A stretch of DNA of 64,000 nucleotides from Austropuccinia psidii (lineage: Eukaryota > Basidiomycota > Pucciniomycetes > Pucciniales > Sphaerophragmiaceae), in contig JALGQZ010000015.1 in NCBI GenBank assembly GCA_023105745.1, positions 1,738,999 to 1,802,998 of the forward strand, written 5' to 3'. Of this stretch, positions 56,621-64,000 are shown one piece after another. Numbering within the stretch: the stretch's first letter is position 1; each line of letters begins with the position of its first letter. The translations under genes and the position numbers were made by a program. The notes beneath the pieces were generated by a model. It had not been told where the DNA came from. It saw only the letters and a program-made list of their open reading frames with translations, and made no database searches.

Positions 56621-57540
56621 TTACTTCCTGTTTTGGTCGATTACCTGAAGTGCAGCACAAACCCAGCGACATCACAACTAACCGACTAGGTTTAAAATTC
56701 ATCCAGCTCAAACAAAATTATCTGATAGTAAAAGAAATAACTAATTAATCCAAATTCATCAATTTGCTAGTAGTAGCAATTTCGAACCACCACAAATTCT
56801 TTTTAGTATCCTGATACACTCTTTCTTCTTCTGTGGGGCAATCATGAATATCAACATTTTACCAATTCTTTCACCTTTGAACCTTAAAAAACATTAAAAA
56901 TATCCCTCTTTCTCGTTTTTTTAAGAGCTACATTAAAGCACCCATCTTGATTGGATGATTTTGTTTTTAGTCAAATCTTGATGAATTTGGAATTTTAAAG
57001 TCATAGTCATCCTTCAAAATTTCTGGACAACCCCAATTGAAAGCTGAATGAAACATCTAAGTGAGCATTATTTGAAATTGTCCTTGATTTTCTTCTGTTT
57101 CCTTCTAATCAAGAGACCCAAAACTAATTTTTTTTCTCATTGTTAGAATTGATGAATCACAGAATCAGGTATGGAAAATAAAGAAGTGTGATTTAAATGA
57201 TTTACTTTCAGTTTTCATCAACCAATTCCGCTGGCAACCGAAGAATTTTCAGGATCTTCCACCATTTAGATGTATACCAACTCCTTGAATCCATTTTTTT
57301 CTTTTTGACATTGGTGAATAGTCTGGAAGAAACTTGTGGGGAACCATGGATTGATTCATAACACGAATATCAAATCGCATTTCAATTGGCAATCCGTCTT
57401 AGCTGCCATCACTTCCACCCAACAACACTTGAAACGTTACAGTCAAGTACACCCTAATTAATTAATTGTCTACGGTGGTACAATCCTAATTTATGAGGGA
57501 ATATTTTACTATCTGCATAGGGATGGAACAATCTCCTGAA
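56621..57540. other. Unassigned sequence upstream of the candidate exon
   Basis: More balanced composition than the surroundings. No ORF or repeat could be supported; it may be the upstream region of the candidate gene at 57541. Confidence 0.35.
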
Positions 57541-58250
57541 TTTGGTATATAAGGCCATTCACTTCTCAGTGTCAACAGTTTTAGGAAAGCTTTTCTCCCA
57601 ACTCTTACAAACAACTTTTGTTCTTGATTTCAGTTGTTAATTTACTTTTGCATTCTTTAGCACTCAAACCACTACAGGAACCTTGGCTATTATGATCTCA
57701 GGCTTGTAGGTCATTTTATGCATTATGAATTTTCCAAAACAAGCACTTATTCATTTATGGCTCTGGGAAAACCAAAGGGAAGAGCAGAACATGAAGGTTG
57801 AAAATATTGTTTTTGATTAAGATGTTTTGGCTGCTTTGGTATCATTTTCTGCAGCTACTCTAGCACTTGGTGTATTGGCTTTGTTTTTAATTGGATACCT
57901 GGTCTCATTGGGATTTCTATTAACTTTTGGAGTCAAAAGTATCTTTTCGGGAATGCTAGCTTCAACGAGGTTTTCTGTTAGTAGTCTGTTGGGAGCAGCC
58001 CCACCAGACAAGTAATTCATGAAGGTAAACATTTATACTTTTAGGAACAACATTTTGATTTTGAATCTCATTTCCATGGTTTTCCGGTGGTTATTTGTTG
58101 GAAACATGTCTTCTCAATGGGAAGCTACAATGCATTCAATGATTACAAATACTAGACAAACCATACTTAACTCCCTGATCAGTTCAAGTGCTGGTATAAG
58201 TGGAGTGCTGCAAAATGGTTTTTTTTATTCAAAGCTCAGCTGAAGTAGAC
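57541..58250 (+). other. Candidate host exon encoding a membrane segment
   Basis: A TATATAAGG box at 57547-57555 lies ~280 bp upstream of a stretch (57827-58015) that reads LAALVSFSAATLALGVLALF, LIGYLVSLGFLLTFG, MLASTRFSVSSLLG, APPDK then TAA: two hydrophobic helices and a short tail. There is no good ATG in frame; the preceding codon run has TAA at 57813. TTTTCTGCAG at 57848-57857 could be a 3' splice site and ACAAGTAATTC at 58009 a donor, so this may be an internal exon. A second short open stretch follows (58019-58243). Unlike the rest of the window it does not resemble a transposon. I do not recognise the protein; it could also be a relic. Confidence 0.35.
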
Positions 58251-58559
58251 TTCAGAGCTTCAAATAGAATATGAAATGGTTATGAAATATAGCTCACTCG
58301 TATTTGTACTAAGAGAAACTGTGTGTGACGCTTTCTCAAGGTGCAGGCTTTCTAAGGCGCTAGCTCACATTCTAGGGTTTTCCCAGATTTTTTCCAGGGG
58401 GCTTACATCACAAGAGGCAGTGTACATATCTCCAGGAGCCTTCTGAAGCAAGGAGTTGGTTCTTTGTTGTGAACTTCCTTTTTCCATCCACAGGATAAAT
58501 GTGACCAAAAAGGTCCCAATCAACACAGTGGTAAAATTATTTTTATCTCCACAAAACCA

Positions 58560-58835
58560 TTTTTTTACTCAAGTTAACAATTTTCCTTTTCACTTTTGGA
58601 GTACTTTCCCAATGCAAAACATATACTAAAAGCCCTCAGTGGACTTGGTCAAAGCAGGGTGTCTCTTGAGGCTTTTCCTCTTTATGTGGGTGCACATGCA
58701 AAGAGATGGCTTGAGGCTGTAGCAACTTCTGGTGACTGATCAATTGTGGTCTTGGGTCAACCGATCCACAAAAGAGGAGCTTTCTAGGACAATATGGCCA
58801 GTTCCTGGAGCAATAAAGAATGGAACACCACCATA
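58560..58835 (+). pseudogene. Possible gag-like remnant
   Basis: The plus strand at about 58628-58740 reads LSGLGQSRVSLEAFPLYVG then AHAKRWLEAV before a TGA, and continues open beyond. The aromatic-G-x-A-x2-W spacing is reminiscent of retrotransposon capsid domains. Too short and broken to place. Confidence 0.3.
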
Positions 58836-58860
58836 ACATTAAAGGAAGTCAAAATCTTCA

Positions 58861-59339
58861 ATAAATACAGCTTTTTCTCCTATTTATTGATTTAATTAGT
58901 GTAGACTATTTGCTTTTCATGGTGGGAGCCCACACCATGACAAGTATTTGTATTACTTTAGAACCTCTTATGTATTAGGTAATTTCTTCCCAAAGCTCCT
59001 AAAATGATACAATATAAAAAACTAAGAGCTTTTAAGAGATTAGGGCAGAATAATCGATAAAAAAGTGATTACTAATAATTAATAAAGGAATAAGCTGTAA
59101 AAAAATATTACCAAATTCAAAATAAGCAATAAAAATATAAATAAATAATAAAATGAGATAACAAAAAATTAACCCATAAAGAATAAAACATAAAGAAATA
59201 AAAAATAAAAACCCAAAAAAAAAAAAAAAAAAGGAAGTAATTAGTAAATAAAAAAATATAAATAATAAACACTCAATGAATCATTATTAAATTATTCAAT
59301 CATAATGGTGATTCATCAATGAGCAATATTAAAATTCAT
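58861..59339. repeat. A-rich low-complexity stretch
   Basis: Short AATAAA-type runs and an A tract near 59215-59232. No gene seen. Confidence 0.5.
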
Positions 59340-60570
59340 CCATAATGTTACAACCATTGGAAAACCCCCTCCCAATCGGTGTTTATGGAAAGTCAAGCCT
59401 CCACCAATGCATGGCCAATTGACCATATTATCAAAACTAGGCCATTTGAACACTCATGGCATGGAATGGCTCTTTGGCCATATCTATGGCGCATGGTCAT
59501 CCATGGCCCTCAGGTCATGTCCTGCTTCATTGGCCCTTTTGGCCAATTTCCAACTTCACCACCCACTGAATTTGGGCCTGGGGTGTCATCCAGTCTTCCA
59601 TGAGCCTCTGGACCACCCCCTTTTATTAAGGGATTTAGGGCCTAAATGGAATATTTGGGCCATTTAGGCCCCCTACAGCCTCTATGGCCTGTGGTCTGTG
59701 GGCCATGGGATGCATTAGGCCCCTTTTGGCCTAATTCCAATGAGACCAACAGGGGCCAAGGGGTCATACCAGAAGCCCCCAATTTCTGGTGAATCCCAAA
59801 CCACAATTGGGCCCACCTGAGCCTATTCTGGCCATAAATCCCAAAAGACCCAAAAAACCCAAAATTGGCCCAAGGACCCAAGACACCCAGAATGACCATA
59901 TCCCTCAAGACTCAAGCCGTAGCCTCTGGAAATCACCAGAGGCCACCAGCCACCTTCAATAAGGGGTTTCTGCTTAATATCAGGGAGATTTTTGGCCCAA
60001 TTCAATTGACCCAAGTCTGCAGGAACCAGGAGTGGTGTATATATGGTATTATATACCATTATGTACCATTTTTCCTCAAGTATTCAATGGTGATGTTTTC
60101 AGGACTTCATTATTTCATTTCAAATCAAGTCACCAGGCCAATAACCTATCTTCAAGGAAGGCTTCAGCCCCGAAGTCTTACAATCCATGGTGGCTATCAG
60201 AGGACCATTTGAGGACTCCAGCTCCCTGGCTTTCCAGGTTTTGGGTATTTCATTCCAGAAGTATTCTTCAAGGGCAATTTCAAGATTTTTTCAATCATTC
60301 AAATCAGTTTTCAAGGTATCTAGAACTCCAGTACTCCTTGTAAAACTCAATTGATCCATACAGGTAGTATTTGTGCAACCTGTATGGCATTGACCCATTT
60401 GGGCCAATTCATATTCCATTTTGGTAAATCAAGACCCACAGTTCATTCTCAGGATGGCCAGATATTTATTAACTCAATACAGCTTGGTGATCAACCCTCC
60501 AGGATCAGTCTTCAACTTTTCACATATACTGGCCACCTTTTCCTCCCTGGGGACTTTTTCTCCAGTTAAT
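59340..60570. repeat. GGCC-rich island, probably part of another LTR
   Basis: Composition changes sharply: GC is near half and the words GGCC, TGGCC and GGCCCAA recur dozens of times up to ~60010, followed by a segment with ORFs in overlapping frames (59865-60212 and 60032-60343; for example ASGNHQRPPATFNKGFL). I recall near-identical predicted proteins in repeats of Austropuccinia psidii, so this is likely repeat sequence (LTR or satellite-like), not a host gene. Termini were not located. Confidence 0.5.
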
Positions 60571-62884
60571 TAATATTTTGGATTTATTTTTATTCTTATT
60601 TTATTTACATTATTATACTAAATACTGATAATATTAAGTCAGTCATTTTCACTGCTTTCTTTTGGTGTCAGTGGATATTGGTGGTCATATCCTTTACTAA
60701 TTCCATTGTTCTTTCTAGCAGGTTCAAATAGTGAATTGAGGATTTGTTTGGTTGGCTCTTTGGTCTTTGGCTTTCTCTTATTATCCCTTGGTCTTTGACT
60801 TTATTCTTATCTTTGGCATATACTGTACTGATCTCATTTTCTCTTAAAGAAATATATTCTTTATTATTCTCTTATCTTCAGAGCCCTCCAAGTGAGTCCC
60901 TGATTCCTGAGTGCCAGGCCACTCTTTTTCTTCCCAAGAGCCCCTGTGACACATAATCTATAATTGATAAGTGTAATAAATAAGTCATCATATAAATATG
61001 AATAAATCCTTGATAATAAATAGGAGAAAATGATAACAAGAAATATAAACAAATAAATAAGAAATGAAAACTCAAAAAGCATAATAAACATAATAAAAAT
61101 AATACAAATGAATTATTATTAAATTATGGAAATATAAAAATGATTCATCACTTAATTATATAAGAACCTGTGCATAATTTAAAATTTATAATCTCAATTA
61201 ATAAGTCTGAATAGAGATATAAATAGATCATAGATAATAGATAAATTGTAAACATAAATGACAAAATTTTGGTCCATAAAAAAAATGGAAATTAAAAAAT
61301 TAACAAATGAATTACTAAATAAAAGAAGGATAAGTAAGTAATTGCTTATAAATATCATGAAAAATTCATTGATTTATGATTCATGAATTATTCATATTCA
61401 GTTTTATGCATAATTTGTGGTTAATAGGTTAAATAAGTAGTTCATCATAATAATATATGAATTAGTCATGAGGAATATCATCAAGATATAAGTGACAATT
61501 ATTCAGACTAGAAGAATAATAACTAACAAAAAATAAAAATCCTATAAAAAATTAATTTTGATTAATAAGACAATTTTTCTAATAATTAATGTGTGGCTTG
61601 TATTCAAAATGAATTAGTGTTTTCTTATAATAATTGGGAAATCATTCATAATAGTAATGTAGCAGTTCCCCATAATCATAAAGAATAATTATTCAAAATA
61701 ATAATTAATCAAAATATTTATATTTAGCAACATATAATCATAATCAATCAATTCAGTAATTGTTATTTACTTAAGATATTATAATGATGATTAATCAATT
61801 ATTCATGACAATAATGAAATAATTTAGATGAATTATCCTACTATTATATGCCTGATTACCCAATTAAAGGCTGCAATACTAATTATTGATATCATAATTT
61901 CCAAAAATATTAAGACACTAAAAACCCAAGAAATCTTTAAATAAAAATTATTTATTGTTATGTTAAGTTGTGGTGATTAATTCCAAGAAAACATCCCAAG
62001 CAAATAATGAATTATCTTTTCAAAGATAATCGAAATTTCATCTGAAAACTCAACCAGTGTAATAATAGTCACTAAGAAGTTGTAGCATATTTACATTTTT
62101 CATTACCTTCAGCTTACTCTAATAATATTAAATTTATATATATTTTCTGTTATAAACATTATTAAAAAGCAATTATTAGATTTTCAATTGATTCTGATTT
62201 ATATTTTCATTCTCATTTTTTTCTTAAACTGGAAAAGTTTCTTTTATTTTATTTAATGTTCATCTTTTTTCCTGGTTCATTTTAATTTGCTTTAATTTGA
62301 TTTCTTGTATGTCATTTTGTGAGAATTTCTTCTTATAATTTAGTATTTATTGGATTTATGTTGTTTGAATCATAAGTTGTTTTGAGTATACCTTGAATAA
62401 ATCTTTTGGGTACTTGGTATCAGATTTATTGATTTGGTGGTACAATTTGTAATTTAATTTTAATTTTATCTTATTTTGAATATTCATGATATATCTATCT
62501 GATCTTTCTTTGATTTTCTGTTTCTTTCAATTCTATTTTTGTTGTAAATTCATTTAATTATATTTTATTCCATTTTCATTATATTTTTCATTTTATTTCT
62601 ATTTGGATTTACTTCTGCCTTTCCAATGCATAGCTTTTTGAAAATTTGTGGAATTTCAAGGGTCATCAAATATTCAATATTGAATTTTCGGCATTACTGA
62701 ATATTCAGAATAAAATTTGAGCTACCTTCAAATATTTGAAATCAAATGATTGAGTTTTTGAATATTCAAAACCAAATTTTTAAATCAGATTTTGGGAAGC
62801 ATGGAAGAAATAATTACATGAACACTTTAATTTATACATAATTCAAGTGATTTTTTTCTCATGTATTGATTCTAAATCATTTTG
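60571..62884. other. AT-rich stretch, nothing recognised
   Basis: 60571-60960 may be the tail of the preceding repeat (ends near CCCCTGTGACACA). From 60960 to 62880 the sequence is A/T-dominated without ORFs, known repeats or RNA genes that I can support. Confidence 0.4.
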
Positions 62885-63545
62885 GGCCTTTGGTAAAAAC
62901 ATATCAGCCCTTAAGCATTTTTCCATAAATTATTAAATACACATAAGAAATGCTATGGGCTCCTTGTTGATGAAATAAATGGAATTCTTATCCCATAAAT
63001 GGTGGTGTGAATGCAATTTATGGTATTTTTAATTCCCTTCATGCAATTAATTTCAATTATGCATTTTTTATTCCATTAATGTCATTTATGTCATTCATGT
63101 TGCTTATGGAATTGTTGATGCCATTCATGTTGCATATGTAATTCTTGATGCCATTCATGTTACTTATGGAATTGTTGATGCCATTAATTTTATTTATGGA
63201 AATGTTGATGCCATTGACACATAATATGGCATTTTTCATGAAATTCATTTGATTTATTCCATTGTTACAATCATTCAACCCAAGAAGTTTCCTAAAAATA
63301 TGGGCTTCTTGTTTTTGATTCTCAAGATTGAATCCTTCATTTTTTTGAAAAGAATGGTGGAATTCATAAGTGGGAAATTTTTTGAAAGAAATCTTTGGAG
63401 AAATTTTCCAAAAAAAACATTGAAAAACACAATGGAATAAATATGACTAGAAAAAGTGACAAATTCCTCAAAAAATTTCATTTCCTAAGGATTTTGTTTG
63501 AAAGATTACGTCACTTACATCATTTTACCAAAATATTATGTGTTG
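62885..63545. mobile_element. TIR element family, worn copy with internal minisatellite
   Basis: The left end, TTTGGTAAAAACATATCAGC, and right part (ATTGAATCCTTCATTTTTTTG, GAATTCATAAGTGGGAAA, GTCACTTACATCATTTTACC) match TIR-2's right arm (49511-49855) in order. Between them, 62960-63245, lie tandem units of about 30 bp (GATGCCATTCATGTTGC, TTATGGAATTGTT). The ORF at 63057-63278 on the minus strand (N/G/I repeats) comes from the minisatellite. Confidence 0.6.
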
Positions 63546-64000
63546 TCTTATATTCTCATTTAAAAGAATAAATATTCTATGTGAATATTTAGATAATCAT
63601 GTTATATGTACTTCATATAATAGCAAATGTTTAATATTATAATTCAATGATATTAAGCTAGACTGGAATAGGGTATGGCCATTGATATGAAAAATTCAAA
63701 ATGTAAACTTTGGCCATAAAACATTGCAAAGAAATACACCTGACAAAAATTCAGGTTGCTACTATGCAAACCAAATTACCTAAAAATGAATATTCCTCAC
63801 CATCATAATCTTGCAAAAAGAGGCAATCAAGCTAAATTATCTGTGTTAGTTATTGATTTCAAAAATATAATTTTAAGGGAAAGGATTATTTATTTCAAAA
63901 ATAAAATTGTGATTTTTTGACAGAAAATGATTATATTCCTTAAACTGTAATTAAAAAAATTTCTAAATAAGAAAGTTCTGATGAATAGAATTGATCTAAA
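63546..64000. other. Unassigned sequence at window end
   Basis: AT-rich; no feature supported. Confidence 0.4.

Noticed and set aside
63057..63278. Asn/Gly/Ile repeat protein on the minus strand
   Set aside because: Translation of a minisatellite; units vary and no flanking gene structure is present.
1..64000. CRISPR arrays, tRNA or rRNA genes
   Set aside because: No regularly spaced short repeats, and no cloverleaf-like or rRNA sequence noticed; the context is eukaryotic transposon sequence.

Overview
This is a fungal, transposon-saturated, AT-rich window. Almost everything recognisable is LTR retrotransposon of the Ty3/gypsy (chromovirus-like) class plus a few non-autonomous DNA elements. 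Gag-pol proteins with a C-terminal chromodomain-like tail, introns of about 60-85 nt, strong CG depletion and very long LTRs (1.8-2.0 kb) fit a large repeat-rich rust fungus (Pucciniales). From memory of its repeat proteins my best guess is Austropuccinia psidii or a close relative; I could not check this.

Layout. 1-7839: element A (minus strand), entered inside its integrase, with its 5' LTR at 5916-7839. A sits inside the gag of element C (plus, 7840-15291), whose own 3' end sits in an older inverted LTR piece (15292-15869). 15.9-20.5 kb: relics (a gag remnant of another gypsy family, LTR-like repeats E1 and F1). 20489-31193: element B (minus), complete, LTRs about 98-99% alike by eye, target duplication ATAGG, one frameshift in pol. 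31.2-36.0 kb: an older minus-strand coding remnant cut by B and by two solo LTRs of the A family in opposite orientations, each with its own target duplication. 37.0-49.9 kb: two copies of a DNA element with inverted termini, the second split by element D (plus, 39440-49510, target duplication ACATT). 50-64 kb: relic LTRs, minisatellites, low-complexity AT tracts, a possible host exon near 57.8 kb and a GGCC-rich island near 59.3-60.6 kb.

The most interesting signal is in gag. In elements A, B and D (and as a relic in C) the N-terminal third of gag is read in two frames. The +1 frame encodes a better conserved protein. It becomes a continuous reading frame only if small introns are removed, at homologous sites and in the same phase in all three families. 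The gag start codon lies inside the first of these introns. I infer that unspliced RNA gives Gag-Pol and spliced RNA gives a second, basic protein from the same DNA. I know of no description of this in rust-fungus gypsy elements, though I could not search.
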